Below, piece after piece: positions 1 through 12,007 of a stretch of DNA of 64,000 nucleotides. The DNA is from Catenaria anguillulae PL171 (taxonomy: Eukaryota > Blastocladiomycota > Blastocladiomycetes > Blastocladiales > Catenariaceae): NCBI GenBank assembly GCA_002102555.1, contig MCFL01000021.1, positions 310,001 to 374,000 on the forward strand. Direction: 5' to 3'. The notes beneath the pieces are model-generated. The model did not search any database. It was not told the origin of the DNA and saw only the letters and a program-made list of their open reading frames with translations. The first letter of the stretch is position 1; each line of letters starts with the position of its first letter. The position numbers and the translations under genes were made by a program.

Positions 1-1622
1 TTCGGATTACTTGGCCGCCTTGTATTGCATGCATTATGCATCCTAGGGGTCGTCTTTGGATCCACCGAGTCGTTGACACGGGAACCAGGTACCTGCATTT
101 GTACTTGGAGACTCGATCTGGCAAGGTGCGGATGGACAGGCAAAAGCTGACACTTGCTTGTCGCCTCCGTCAGAGATGATTTCGACACTGCTGGTCATTC
201 CCATCAGCCTGACCCTGGCCAAAGCGCGGACCGCTTATTATTCGCACAAACGCTCGGTTGCCGCCGGCTCAGCAACAGGAAAGTGGCCATGGTATCAACT
301 ACTTCAAGGACCAATCTTTTTCTTTGGACAGAGCATGATCGTCACCTGGATTGTTGCATTCTATGTGCCCCGGTCTGTGCAGACAATTGTCACGTTTATC
401 CTGGCTGGCGAGATAATCTGTCTCGTCATCGCATCCTTTCACCATGTTGGAATTCATGCACTTCGAGGCACACTCAACACGTTGCACAATGACTTTGAGC
501 TTGTGACTCTGGTCTTTGCTGGATATCTCATCCTGCGATATCTCGGATCACTGTCTGTCAAATTTCCTGTGTATGTCCTCCCGCTCTCAGGCACAGCCGC
601 TGGATTGTACGAGCTACTCGCACCGTTCGTGTGCGGCACAATCATGATGCTTCTCGTGCTGGCGTTTGACTTGGCGTGTCCCATCATTTTCCCGCCTGTC
701 ACTGCCAAATGGATGCAGTTTATCGCTCGGTTCGCTCAAGAACTCTTCACCACTGGTGTTGGGATCGCGTCTCTGAAATCGGCCTCGGCACTGGGTGCCT
801 ATTGCACTTGGACTGTGGCGTCGGTTGCATTGTTTGATACTGGCATCTTGCATGACTGCTGGACTTGCGTTCGTGGGGCGGCCAACACGATGGTCCGCTT
901 TCAACGATCAGGTTCAACCAGATCCAGGTCATCCAGTCTCTTTTCTACCACAAGCAAGTCGGCGACTGAAGACAGCAACTCGAGTCTGGAGCTCGGTAGC
1001 ATGACGAGTCCATTGTCGACGACCACGCAGGGTGTGCAGGTACAAGCGAGCAAACCTGACGATATCTGCTTGGCGATTCTGCTGTTCTCACATGATGCCC
1101 ATTGTGATTTGTCAGGTTACTCCCATCATTTCGAGTGCACCGCCAGTCGTTTCCCGAAACAAAGCGGTCCGCACTGTTCTCGTCCAGCAAATAGAGCGAG
1201 CACAATACAGCCTACTTGCCCACATTGCATCCTGCACGTGCTTTTTGGTTGTGTACCTTCTTGACCAAAGTGCCTTTTCCCAAAGCACGTCGCTGGACCC
1301 CTCCCAAGTACTTGGTGCCATCATCTCTGCCACATTGGGGCCGTGGCCGTTGCTGGTCGTGCCGGTTCTCATGTTCAAGCTCCGAAAGCTAAGCACTGTA
1401 GCACGAGCACAGCAACCACCGCCTGTTGGGCTAGCAACGCAGGCTGATCCGACGTTATCGAAAGCGGTGGTGAGCAAGCAAAGCCCAAACACTCTGGCAT
1501 CCAACGCAGTTCCTGTGTTTTGGAGGATTGATCTCGCCCGAGTCGAGTCGCCACGGCTCATTTTCTCCCTGATTGCCCTCTTGATTACGTGTAAACTGGG
1601 TCCGGTTGATTCAGTACGGTAA
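1..1622 (+). CDS. multi-pass membrane protein, 5' end outside window
   Basis: This is the 3' part of a gene that begins before the window. Three exons keep one frame: 1-88, 174-1039 and 1116-1622 (TAA stop), separated by GT...AG introns of 85 and 76 bases. The 486 visible residues contain about eight long hydrophobic stretches, so the protein probably crosses a membrane many times. A Ser/Thr-rich hydrophilic loop near the second splice site separates most of them from the last two. I do not recognise the family; a fungal 7-TM receptor-like or transporter-like protein is possible but unsupported. It converges with the M3 peptidase gene, with 38 bases between the two stops. Confidence 0.7.
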
Positions 1623-1660
1623 TACATGTACAACTCGTTGAAATCATGTTGGCGAGCTCG

Positions 1661-3828
1661 TTAGTCCAACACGTGCTTCAAGAAGGGCCCCATCTGCGGC
1701 TCCCGCTTCAAGAACCCACGCAGCATGCTCATACCATCCTTGGTTGCGCCCGGCACGAGAATCTCGTCCGCATACTCCTTAGCGACGTCCGAATTCAAGC
1801 ATCCCAAGTCGCCACCGCGCCTCTCCCACTCGGCAAAGCAATCGTGCGAAAACACCTCGGAACTCAAATAACTGTGATACGCCGCATCGTATCCGCACAA
1901 ATGATACCAGCTGGCCCACGGGCTTGCGCCCTCGGGCAACTCGGTCCCATGCACCTTGCGCTGCAACTCGACCCATGTGTTCCTGACCTTGGCGGCCACC
2001 TCGTCCACGTTCAGCCCGTCGACGAACCCGGGCCCGTGGATGACTTGATCAAACTGCGACATGTAGACCTGGCGCGTGTAGGCGAGCCCACCGCCGAGCT
2101 TGCGCAGGGCCGCCAGCTTGGCCTTGAGCTCGTCGGGCAGCGTGGCGCCTGTTTCGTAGTGTTTGGACAGCTTGTTGAGCACGCGGGACGTGTAAATCCA
2201 ATTCTCCAACATCTGGCTAGGGAGTTCAAGGAAATCGACCTCGACGCCACCCGGGTATGGGTTGAGCGACCAGGACCATGATGTGAGCGAGGTGGTCGAG
2301 GCCGTGAGCAGGCAATGGACAACGTGGCCGAACTCTGCGGATCAATGATGCGAAAATGTGAGTCGAGCAGACCTCAAAAAACCAAACAAGAGAGACGAGC
2401 CAGCAGCGAACCATGGAAGAAGGTGCGGACTTCACTAAACTTCAGCAAACTCGGTGTGCCTGGCGCTGGCTTGGTCAGGTTGCCAATGTTGGCGGCCACG
2501 GGATACGTCTTGGTCCCATTGTCGCCACCATTGCTCGTTGCGGGCATCAACGGCGCCACACACTGATGGCCATACTTGCCCTTGCGTGGATGCAAATCCA
2601 AGTAGAAATGGCCCACCAACTCCTTCTCTTGACCTTTTTCCTTGGGCGCCGTGTAGACGGTGTACGCACGCACATCCTCATGCCACCGCTGCATGTTGTC
2701 GGCCGCCACAAACTCTAGCGCAAACAAGTCTTCGTAAATGCGCAGAATGGTTGCGAGGACATGCTCCAACGGGAAGTACTCGGCAACCTTGTTCTCGTCG
2801 ACAGCGTACTTTGCGCGCTTGAGCTGTGCCTGGGCATACGCCAAGTCCCACACTTGCAATCCATCCTGCGGCGCCTCGTCCACGCCCAATGCAGCAATTA
2901 AATCGGCCACGTCTTGCGCACGCTTGGGCTGCAACTGCTCTGCCAGGTCGTCCATGAACTGCAACTTGGTCGGGTCGCCCGCCATGGCCACGTGCAGTTT
3001 CATGTGCGCGTGCGACTTGAATCCGGCAAGACGTGCAGCCTTGTTGCGGGCAATGAGCAGCTCAGCCAAGGTCGATTCGTTGGCGGGCGTGCACCGGGCA
3101 TTGTACGCTTGATACATTCGCTTGCGCAGCGCACGCGACGTGGCAGACATCATGATGGCGAGATAATCCGGGGTTTTCGTGGTGAGAATGTACTCGCCAG
3201 CGTCGGTGCGGGCAAGTGACTTGATGAACGAGTCGGGGAGACCGGAAAGGTCTGCGATCGATGACACAGTGAACGAGGTCGTGTCCTCGTTGATACGCTG
3301 CGTGTAGATTTGCTCGAGCTCGGCAATCGTGCGCTTGAGGTCCATGAACTCGGTGCGCTGAGCCGGATCCGAGATGCCCATGCCGTTGAGCTGGTGCAGG
3401 GCCAGCGTCTTTTCGTAGAGGTACTTGATCTCGCCATCCGCCGTCGGAACTTGATCCTTGATGGCAACAAGCGCGGCGTAAACGTCTGGGTTGGCGTACG
3501 CCTCGTCAAACGCTTGCTTGAGTTTGGTCTTGGCGTCGGCAGAGGCGGCGCGAACCTCAGCGTTGGCATGGACCATGGACGGAAAGGTGGCATGGACTTG
3601 AAGGGCAGAAGCGCGATTGAGGCCGGCGTGGAAGGCGAGCAGAGTGTTGTCGAGTGTGCGGTTGGGAGCAGCAACTCCAGCGACATCGGATACAGTGGAC
3701 TTGAGCGTCGAGACAATGGTGGCGGTGCAGGCTTTAATATCGGCGACAGACGGGTCGAAGTCAAAGCCCGCAGGAGGCAGATGGGCCGAAGGCACTTGGC
3801 GAAGACGGTCGGCGTTGACGGACGACAT
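1661..3828 (-). CDS. PRD1: M3 family oligopeptidase (thimet oligopeptidase/saccharolysin type)
   Basis: This is a zinc metallopeptidase that cleaves short peptides, as known for saccharolysin and thimet oligopeptidase. Exons are 3828-2412 and 2334-1661 (TAA), with a 77-base intron at 2411-2335. Splicing rebuilds the zinc motif HEFGH (residues 472-476), whose His and Glu codons are split by the intron. The downstream Glu ligand lies in the following LENW segment. The 696-residue product matches the usual 680-710 of the family. The ATG at 3828 begins MSSVNADRL. The open frame extends upstream to 4092 but has no ATG there, so a mitochondrial leader is not supported. Cytosolic peptide turnover is the likely role. 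Confidence 0.93.
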
Positions 3829-4421
3829 GATGGTTCTGGAAAGTGGATGGCTGGCCGAGCGGGTTGCCTGAGGAAGTGGAGTTGGCGGGGCAACGGAGAC
3901 GGAGACGATGGCTGGCGAGATGCCTTGAGGCAGCAAGCTGAAGGGCGGCAGCGAGAACAGCGGGCGCTTGAAAAGTGGTGCGGATGCCGGAGTCGATGGG
4001 CAGCAGCGATTCGGACCAAGTGCGGCGGGTAGCACATGGATAAATGCATAGGGAGCATCAGATGATCGTGAGTGCTGCAGGCCGGCCGGCAAGCTGCAGG
4101 AACAATGCGCGGCAGCATTCTTGCGTGATCATGATGGATGATCACATCACATCACCAACTTGAAGCGCGCTTCAAACCTAATATTCCTAAGAATCTTTTC
4201 CTTGTGTGGCCTTGGAGACGTGAGACAGAGCACGGCCAGGCACGCTCGCCGTCGCCGTGCCTCGAGGCAGCTATCTTTATTTACACATGCAGATGCAGAT
4301 GTTGAGACTGTATTTGACAAGCAACTTTTGAATGGAATCACACCAACACACAGTAGTTTGCACAAGCTTCGATAAGTGCCACACCAACAAGATCGATCCA
4401 AGTATGTACTTTCTTCTGAGC
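3829..4421. other. intergenic, M3 peptidase 5' side
   Basis: This holds the upstream side of the M3 peptidase and the downstream flank of the secreted-protein gene to its left arm. No convincing ORF, RNA gene or repeat was seen. Confidence 0.5.
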
Positions 4422-5015
4422 CTTAGTCAGAGCGGGTCCAGGCCGACGAGTCACTCGGGAGCGGGTATTGCGTGCCAAACATGCCCATTGCATCGACCAT
4501 CTTGTTGCCGAAGATGAGCGAAACGCGGCCGTCGCGCGACATGCCACCGAGCCTCCAGGTCTGGTAAATGTTGTTGCCCTGCATATCCTCTTGCTTGAAG
4601 GTCATTTCGCGGGCCTCAGCGTTGTACTCCCACTTGCCCGAGCCGAGGCACTTGATGGTGGCGCAGCGAAGGGCGGTGGTGTAAGTGTAGGTGCCGTCGC
4701 GCTTGAAGGTGAGGTTGAGATTGGCAGTCTTGTCGACCTTGTAGGTGGCCGGGAGCGGGAAGGGAGCCGAAGCTGCAGAGGACACGCGATGAGTTAGCAC
4801 TTGAAAGCCGCCATAAAAGTTGGATGGAGGGAACACGGTGTCGACACGAACCAGCCATGACGGTGGTGGCCACAAGGGCGACGAGGAGGACGATGAGAGC
4901 GACGGGGTTCATGTTGGAAGATGTTGGGAATGAAGTTGGGATCGGTGTATAGTCAGACTGATGAGGATAGCTATACGTAGTGTGGAAGGTTGGCAGCGGG
5001 TCGGTCGGCCCTTTT
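4422..5015 (-). repeat. left arm of inverted duplication
   Basis: This 594-base arm is the reverse complement of 5911-6505. It spans the last 90 or so bases before the ATG, both exons, the intron and about 30 bases past the stop of its partner gene. The only difference I could find inside the arms is one missing C near the stop codon. The match ends abruptly at both edges. Confidence 0.93.
4423..4912 (-). CDS. small secreted protein, copy 1 (shifted C-terminus)
   Basis: Exons are 4912-4852 and 4772-4423, with a 79-base intron; the product is 136 residues. Residues 1-20 form a clean signal peptide (MNPVALIVLL followed by more hydrophobic residues to an Ala cleavage region). The mature part is small, with two cysteines in a C-x4-C spacing around an ALRCATIKC segment, and has no family I recognise. 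Sequence and intron are the same as in the copy at 6014. One missing C close to the end shifts the frame, replacing the short PAPE ending with about 14 other residues. Its upstream TATA-like box reads TACAAAAG rather than TATAAAAG. Either real divergence or an assembly indel could explain the shift. Confidence 0.85.
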
Positions 5016-5907
5016 GTACTTTTCGATGACGACTGACGAGGGATGGGAGGATGCAGCTCGTCCTGCCCTGCAGAAACACAGTGACCTGTACATCCCACAT
5101 CCGTCGACTGTGAGCCGACTTTCCGCCAACTTTGGGTTACCAGGTCGTGGTGTAAAGTGAATGAAATCGAAGCGCATAAATATAATACTTCTCAAACCTA
5201 ATTCTACAACCGCCGCATTCAAATTTGATTTTACATGCGGTCAATTGAACTCGTGTGTCATGGAAGGACGGATAAGTGTTATTAGTAAAGGTCGTATAGT
5301 CTCAACAAGAGTTCTAGTTACGGGGACAGGCGATTCTGGGGGCAAGCTTCTGGAAATACCTATGTCGCCGTTATTCTCTACATATTGATTTCAGCCAACA
5401 CACCATAAGTTCGATTCGGCCGGAGATGTGATCGATCAGCGTCCCAACAAACCAGGTGAGACATGCGCTTGACCGCACATTTCTACCACGGTTCACCGTA
5501 AGCGAAGGCCAAACATGCAAATACGCGTACCTACGATATTCAGGAGGTAAGAAGCGGTGGAGGAAGGTGCCTGGCATAGTCGCTCTTTCAGCCGCGGGCA
5601 AACTGCCTGAGACAATTAGGTCCGCCACGATTCATTGACCTGTTCGAAATTGAAGCCGGCGGCCATGTGTGGTTTGTCGAGCCATTTTGGACATCACCAC
5701 CAACATCATCCCTGCAGCATGGCGGTTCATTTATTAATATTGCGGTACAGCTTTGCACTAGTACGGTAAGGTAGAACATTACATCAAATCGATTGGGCCC
5801 GACAACCGCATACCACATCAACTCATTGGTGCCAAATGGATGTGGGAATTGCTTCTCGCGCGCGTTCCCAGACTCGCAGGCCAGCCAATTCTTTGCAAAG
5901 TGTCAGG
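5016..5907. other. spacer between inverted copies
   Basis: This spacer of about 0.9 kb is more AT-rich than its surroundings, particularly 5160-5420. Short ORFs occur on both strands but none has a recognisable product or good coding character. No terminal repeats marking a transposon were seen. Confidence 0.5.
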
Positions 5908-5915
5908 TATAAAAG
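5908..5915 (+). promoter_or_regulatory. TATA box of secreted-protein copy 2
   Basis: TATAAAAG lies about 100 bases before the ATG at 6014. The inverted-duplication match starts inside this box, so copy 1 has TACAAAAG at the same place. Confidence 0.6.
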
Positions 5916-6505
5916 GGCCGACCGACCCGCTGCCAACCTTCCACACTACGTATAGCTATCCTCATCAGTCTGACTATACACCGATCCCAACTTCATTCCC
6001 AACATCTTCCAACATGAACCCCGTCGCTCTCATCGTCCTCCTCGTCGCCCTTGTGGCCACCACCGTCATGGCTGGTTCGTGTCGACACCGTGTTCCCTCC
6101 ATCCAACTTTTATGGCGGCTTTCAAGTGCTAACTCATCGCGTGTCCTCTGCAGCTTCGGCTCCCTTCCCGCTCCCGGCCACCTACAAGGTCGACAAGACT
6201 GCCAATCTCAACCTCACCTTCAAGCGCGACGGCACCTACACTTACACCACCGCCCTTCGCTGCGCCACCATCAAGTGCCTCGGCTCGGGCAAGTGGGAGT
6301 ACAACGCTGAGGCCCGCGAAATGACCTTCAAGCAAGAGGATATGCAGGGCAACAACATTTACCAGACCTGGAGGCTCGGTGGCATGTCGCGCGACGGCCG
6401 CGTTTCGCTCATCTTCGGCAACAAGATGGTCGATGCAATGGGCATGTTTGGCACGCAATACCCCGCTCCCGAGTGACTCGTCGGCCTGGACCCGCTCTGA
6501 CTAAG
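5911..6505 (+). repeat. right arm of inverted duplication
   Basis: This 595-base arm pairs with 4422-5015 in inverted orientation. The single extra base is a C in the CCCC run just before the stop codon of the gene. Confidence 0.93.
6014..6476 (+). CDS. small secreted protein, copy 2 (intact)
   Basis: Exons are 6014-6074 and 6154-6476 (TGA), with a 79-base intron falling right after the signal-peptide exon. The 127-residue product has a 20-residue signal peptide and a roughly 105-residue mature part rich in Thr, Lys and aromatic residues, with two cysteines that could form one disulphide. The alternating polar/aromatic pattern suggests a beta-rich secreted protein, but I recognise no domain. 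It is the likely functional member of the inverted pair because it has a consensus TATA box and ends cleanly. A cell-wall, effector or zoospore-surface role would be speculation. Confidence 0.88.
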
Positions 6506-6740
6506 CTCAAGCAAGTCCCTCCACTCCTTTTGAACCATAGTTGGTGTGATTCTTGTGTTTCTCTTGCTGTGTGCTGATGCTCGGTGTGAACGAAATCGGA
6601 GTGATTGCTGAAATGAATGACTATTGGCCCACCTTCGCTGATTTGATACAAAGCAACATAGTACGTAAGGACTCCAGTCATCTAATGGGAAATGCAAAAA
6701 AAAATGCAACAACAATAACAGTATGTACGTAAACAGATGC

Positions 6741-9158
6741 TCAATTGACAAATGCAACACCGACCTCGTCATGAACTGTGACCAACGAACCGCCAGCAGC
6801 CAGGGTCTTCATATGTGCCATCAACATATCAGACATGACTCCGTACTTTGGCAATTGCGGCATGGTTTCGGGCACCACATTGTCACCGCCAGACATGAGA
6901 AACTCTTGTGCAACAACGACATATTTGCCCCGTACCTCAATCGGTGCCCATTTGCTATCAGCCCGCCCACTCACACTTACCTGTACGTCTGACACACGCT
7001 CAAAATCGGGCTTTGTCCGATCCACCTTTGCCCGCAACCCAGCAAATTGCATCCAAGTGGTGACAGGCCGCCCGTTGATCTTGTGCTTCCGCGCCGCCAC
7101 ATTCTCCAACAAGTCGACCAAGTACTCGCCAGTCACAACCGTCTCCACCCACGGATCACCATATGGCAACATGCCCAAGACGTCGCCGACCGTGACCACC
7201 TCGCCAAATGACGACCGCAGCGCGCCCAAGGGTACCATTCCAATGACAGGGAGGTGAGCCGTGTTGGGCAGCTTGCCCCGGTACTGCGCGCGCAACGCAT
7301 CGGCAACCAGGTAACCCAAACGGCATCCGCGCGTCTTGCATTCCGAGTACGGCATCGGATGCGTGAATCGAGCAATAACTTGCTTGGCCATGGCATCGAA
7401 CGGCGCACGCCATTGGTCAACGAGCGCTTGCGTGGCGAGATGTTGCGGAATGTCCATGGTCAAGTGGATTGGTGAGCCGTTAATGTGGGTGATCTTGTTG
7501 TTTGCGGACCAGGAGAGCTGCAAGTGGCCGACAAATTCGCCCCAGGCTGGTCAATGTCATTCGAAGTAAAGTGAGCATGACGCCGACGAAGAAGAGTATA
7601 GAGCATTAACTGAACGGGAGACAGACCTTTTGCCTGTACAATGAAAACGTCATCACCCTTCGAGTTCTTGACGCTTACAGGATACGGCCCGACGGCCTCG
7701 GGATACGTTGCGTTGTCGCTATGCAATAGAGTATGCGAATGCCCACCCACAATGACCGCGATCCCGCGCGTCGCTTGTGCCACAGCAATGTCCTCCTTGT
7801 ACCCGTTGTGCGAGACGCAAATGATGCGCCTCACGCCCAGCTTGTGCAGTGCATCGACAGCCCGCTGAACGGGTTTGACAGGGTCGGAAAACTTGACTTT
7901 GTCGACTGGCGCAATGTCGGGAGTGGTGGGCGTGATGTAACCGATCAAACCAATTCGAGCATCGTGCTTGGTCAGCACAAGGTAGGGAGCAACGAGACCA
8001 GTCAGCTCGGGCTGAGCAGATGTGTCAATGTTGGAAGACAGCGTGGGAACTTCGAGTTTCTTGAGGAACTTGGCAAGGTGTGTCGGTCCATCGTCAAACC
8101 TGAGTGCCAAGCACCACAGAGAATGAATCAGTCCATCTTTGCTCTGCCATTTGGTGGTGAATGAAAGAAGAACTTTGAACGTACTCGTGGTTGCCCAGCG
8201 ACCAAGCATCATACCCAATTTCGTTCATCCATTTTCGGGTCGCATTTCCCTTGTAATACGTGTAAAACAACGACCCTTGGAACTGGTCGCCGGCATCCAG
8301 CAGGTATGTGTTGGGTTCGGTTGCCCGGATACGCTCGACTACTGTCTTGATGCGTGCGATTCCACCATAGCATGCGTGGTTGGTATAGTCTTTGGCAGAG
8401 CAGTCGATACCGTACTTTGAGAACTGTTGGCATTGGAAGGGATATGGATGAGGATGGCTGATCAGTAAGGACGATATGCGTTGTGCTCTGTTGGCCGCAA
8501 GCATAAGTGTACCTCGGAAAAGTGAGCGTGGAGATCATTCCTAGACACAAGGTCGTAAAGTGCAGTGTGGCATCAATACACGTTATGATGTTTTCTCCAT
8601 TACAGCTGGCGAGACTTGCGAGTGAGATAATGAGGTGATGAAGCAGACTGACATACGTATGAATGATGGTCATGTTGAAAGGCTTGTTGTCGTTGAACAA
8701 TCTCCTCCGAATCGCATCGTTGCCACCATATCCAGGAATGTACGTTTGGTTCTTGCGGCCAGAAAAAGGGATGCAAACCGGACAGGCGTGAGATTCTCGG
8801 TGACTGTTCTTTTGAGACACGGCAGGTCGAGTCGAAAGAGGCACCGCAGCGTGACCAGGATATTGACCTGGACGGTCAGCCGATTCCCTGTTGCGAAAAA
8901 ATAGCGCTGAGACGAAATGCAAAGCGAACTATGGAAAGCTAGAGCATACCATGGAAAGGGTTGGTGAGAGCTGCCCTTTTGAGGTCGCGGGTTCGGCAAC
9001 ATGTTGTCATGCGTCGCCCATCCACGGAAATCCTGGTTCTTACAATGGCCCTTGCCGCTTTTGCTTGGAGTCGGGTTGCATCGATCCTGTGCTGGCGCCG
9101 GATGGGCGTTGGCAACCAGCAGTGAGATAAGTAGGGGAACGAACAGTAGGAACCTCAT
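6741..9158 (-). CDS. secreted 5'-nucleotidase / UshA-type metallophosphoesterase, copy A
   Basis: Six exons restore one 661-residue frame: 9158-8950, 8887-8657, 8540-8513, 8423-8185, 8099-7627 and 7546-6741 (TGA). A signal peptide (MRFLLFVPLL...) is followed by HPAPA. The metallophosphoesterase motifs are HTNDLHAH, GGIARIKT, LLDAGDQFQG, GNHEFDD, SHNG and GGHSH; the GNHE motif is split by an intron. The C-terminal 5'-nucleotidase domain follows and includes SGGDN. The usual GGLR of the nucleotide-binding loop reads GALR here, so substrate choice may differ. Family members release phosphate from extracellular nucleotides. Two paralogues follow in the window; copy B shares the first intron position. 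Confidence 0.92.
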
Positions 9159-9884
9159 GGTCAGATAGCAGCATGCTTTGGTTGAGGTTGAGACAAATCG
9201 ACATGCATGGACATCGAATCTGATGGGCAGTGAGTGGGGGTGCCGCAAATTTGTATGTCCACGCCAGAGCTGCTTGGAGGCCTCTGGAAAGCAGAAATTG
9301 GCAGATTTCCGAGTCGATGGGCCACTTCCCTGTGTCCCTGTGTGCTTTCTTGCATGCAAGATATCCATTCCCTGCAGGACGGTTCGGAAGCGGCTATCAA
9401 CCGGAGGTGGAACGGTTTCAAGAACCTGCCCTGAATAGTTAAATCGGGCAGGGATCTAAAAATTGATCCGCTGTTGTCTCACATGAACATGAACACGATT
9501 GTATGCAGGGCTCGGCTGCGGTGGGCAACAGGATGTGAGGCATGCGCAAGAAGAGCTCACTAGGGTCAAGAAAGGCAGGCGGTGGACGGAGAGCGAGCGT
9601 AAACGGGCTGCTGCAATCCGATATGGATCATGATAGCCATCCTTTGTATGTCTGCATGTTCTGATACAAGTGAACGACGAGCGGATCAGGACATTCATTC
9701 ATTGCCAGGCGAGAAAATGAACAGAGTCGGGGCATGTTTATTGCTGGATCGGGCGACAACGAAAACTGCAAAAGCGGACAAGTACAACAACAAAGGACAA
9801 TGAGGAGCCTGGAGCCAAAAAAGCAGAATGTAACCAAAACAGTGTGTGTCTTGCCGATGAGCAAACTTTGGCAACGATCCCAAC
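9159..9884. other. intergenic, 0.7 kb
   Basis: This lies between the 5' end of 5'-nucleotidase A and the 3' end of CFAP52, and probably holds the former's promoter and the latter's terminator. No convincing gene or repeat was seen. Confidence 0.5.
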
Positions 9885-12007
9885 TCATTGCTCACCATTG
9901 TACTCGCCTTGGTCGCCACCACCACCATGCTCGCCACCCACCTGAATCGCGGCATCTTTTGGCCATTCCCACTGCATCACAGAGCCGTCACTTGACACAC
10001 TGACGATAGTTTTGCCATCGGGGGAAATCTTGAGTTTGAGCACATCGGTGGAATGGCCCACGCCAACATGGGTCACATCGCCCTCCTCGTACCGATAAAC
10101 CTTGACCAGCTTGTCGCTGCCACCCAGCACAAACCGGCTGCCATCCTGCGCCATGTCCAAGCCATTGATGGCATCGCTCATGCTCGCCTCAATCTCGCGA
10201 ATCAGCGACCCGTCGTAGGCCTCCCAGTACGCCACCTTGCGATCGGTTCCCGCAGTAATCAACTGGTTCTCTTCCGGGTAGTAGCACACAGCCTTGAAGA
10301 AGGAGGGGGCAAACAGCACTTGGTTGCGCACATACCTGACCAGGTCCCACAAAATACACGACCCATCCGACGACGCCGACACGCACTCGAGATTGTTCTT
10401 TCTGATCTTGATACACGTGACAGTGCCCTTGTGCTCCTTCATTGCATTCTCAAGCGTCTGCTTGTGCCTCGTGATGCGCCAAATCCGGACTTGGCCGTCC
10501 TCGCCGCCCGACACGATCCGGTACGACCCATCGGCTGGATCCATGTCCGTGACGGCCAAGGCAGTCACGCATTTTTTGTGCGCATCGTGGATTTCCCACT
10601 GCAGCCTGCCCGACTGGGGTCCAAATGCGCGAATCTTGCCGTCGGTCCACCCGCTGATGAGCGACTTGCCATCACGCTTGAACACGAGACACTTGCTCTC
10701 CAAGTTGGGCAGCCGGATCCGCAGGTATTCTTGCGCAGACGCGGCACCCCAGATGCGAATGTCCATGTCAGATGCGGTCGCAAAAACGAGCGACGAGTCA
10801 GGCGGAAAGGCCAGGTCGTTGACGGGCGAGTAGTGCCAAGCAGCAAGACGCGCTGCAGTCATGGTGTCAAGGTCGACAGAGTAAATGTTGGATTGCGAGG
10901 TTGAGGCCATGACGTTGGTGGGCGAGGTCGGGCAGATGGAGGTGACTTTGCCGTCGATTTTGGTGCGATTGGTGATTTTCAAGGACGGAAGTGTCAGTTG
11001 TGCGAGGGTGCCGTCGCCTGCGCCGATGATGATGGACGAGCCTGTCGGGGTGAGGACCGCAGAAACGATTCCGAGGGAAAAGTTGTTCTGTGCGTTCAGT
11101 GTCAGCAACCAGTACATGTTTGGAAGCCGCCCACGGCAAAAAAAAAGAGAAAAGCAAACCTTCTCGTTCGGTGGGCCACTCATCTTGAACAACCGGTTAC
11201 CCACGGCTACCTGCAACAAATCGCCCGTGGTTGTCCCACAATACATGTACTCGTCCTTGGCATCCACCGTGATGCACTTGACAATCCTCTTTATCGGACC
11301 CATTTGACAATCGGTGGGCTTGACCTTGCGGGCGGCTACATTGACCTCCCACACGCGCAGTGTGCAATGCCCGCCAGTAACAAATGTGGTGTCGTCGTTG
11401 TTCAAGTAGGTCAGGCACAGCGTGACGCCAGCCGAATCCTTGGACGCTGGCGATCCGCAGATGGCGGTGCCCTTAGCAATATCCCACACAATGACGGAAT
11501 TGTCGTCTTCACCGCCGAGAGAGGCGAGGTACACGTCGTTGGGCGAAAAGGCCAAGGCCTCGACCTTGACCTTGTGAAGGGAGAGGTGGTGAAGGGGCTT
11601 GCGCGTGGCAAAATCCCACAGAATGATTTCGGCCTGATAACGGTTTGAAAATGAGCGCATACACCGAGAGGTTTTCGTTCGAATGTACAACAACACGTCT
11701 TGAAGACGTGATTCAAGTGCGGCGATGCGCGTCAACGTACTTGGAAGCCCATGTGCGTGACCTGGCCCGATGCCACATACCGGCCAGACTTCGAGACAGT
11801 CAAGCATGTGATGAGATTGGTGTGCCCCTGCAGAAACTCTTGCTGACCCGTGCTCAAGTCTTGGATCACAATATTGGAGCCCAATGGGAACAGGCGGTGT
11901 GTGCCGTTCGGGTGCTGGATCAGGCCCTGCGGCACGTTGCCCGAGAAGCCAATGACAGACTTCAGGCGCAGACGCTCGGGTTCGCTGTGTGGGTGTTCAG
12001 ACATCAT
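9885..12007 (-). CDS. CFAP52: cilia- and flagella-associated protein 52 (WD40)
   Basis: Exons are 12007-11741, 11633-11160 and 11087-9885 (TGA), giving 647 residues against about 620 in animals. WD40 repeats fill almost the whole protein, ending in a Gly/Gln-rich tail. The first splice joins GQVTHMGFQ to AEIILWDF, a stretch typical of CFAP52/WDR16. The animal and algal proteins lie in the axonemal doublet microtubules, so this protein implies a motile flagellum. The start is one of two adjacent ATGs (12007 or 12004); the frame is open further upstream but without an ATG. Introns are 107 and 72 bases. Confidence 0.93.

Noticed and set aside
3829-4092. N-terminal extension of the M3 peptidase as a mitochondrial leader
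   Set aside because: The open stretch has no ATG; the first ATG at 3828 gives the normal family length.
4468-4797. Antisense ORF opposite the small secreted protein, repeated at 6129-6458
   Set aside because: It exists in both arms only because the arms are duplicates; composition is off-frame-like.
5161-5640. Protein genes in the spacer of the inverted duplication
   Set aside because: Short ORFs without recognisable products, in AT-rich sequence.
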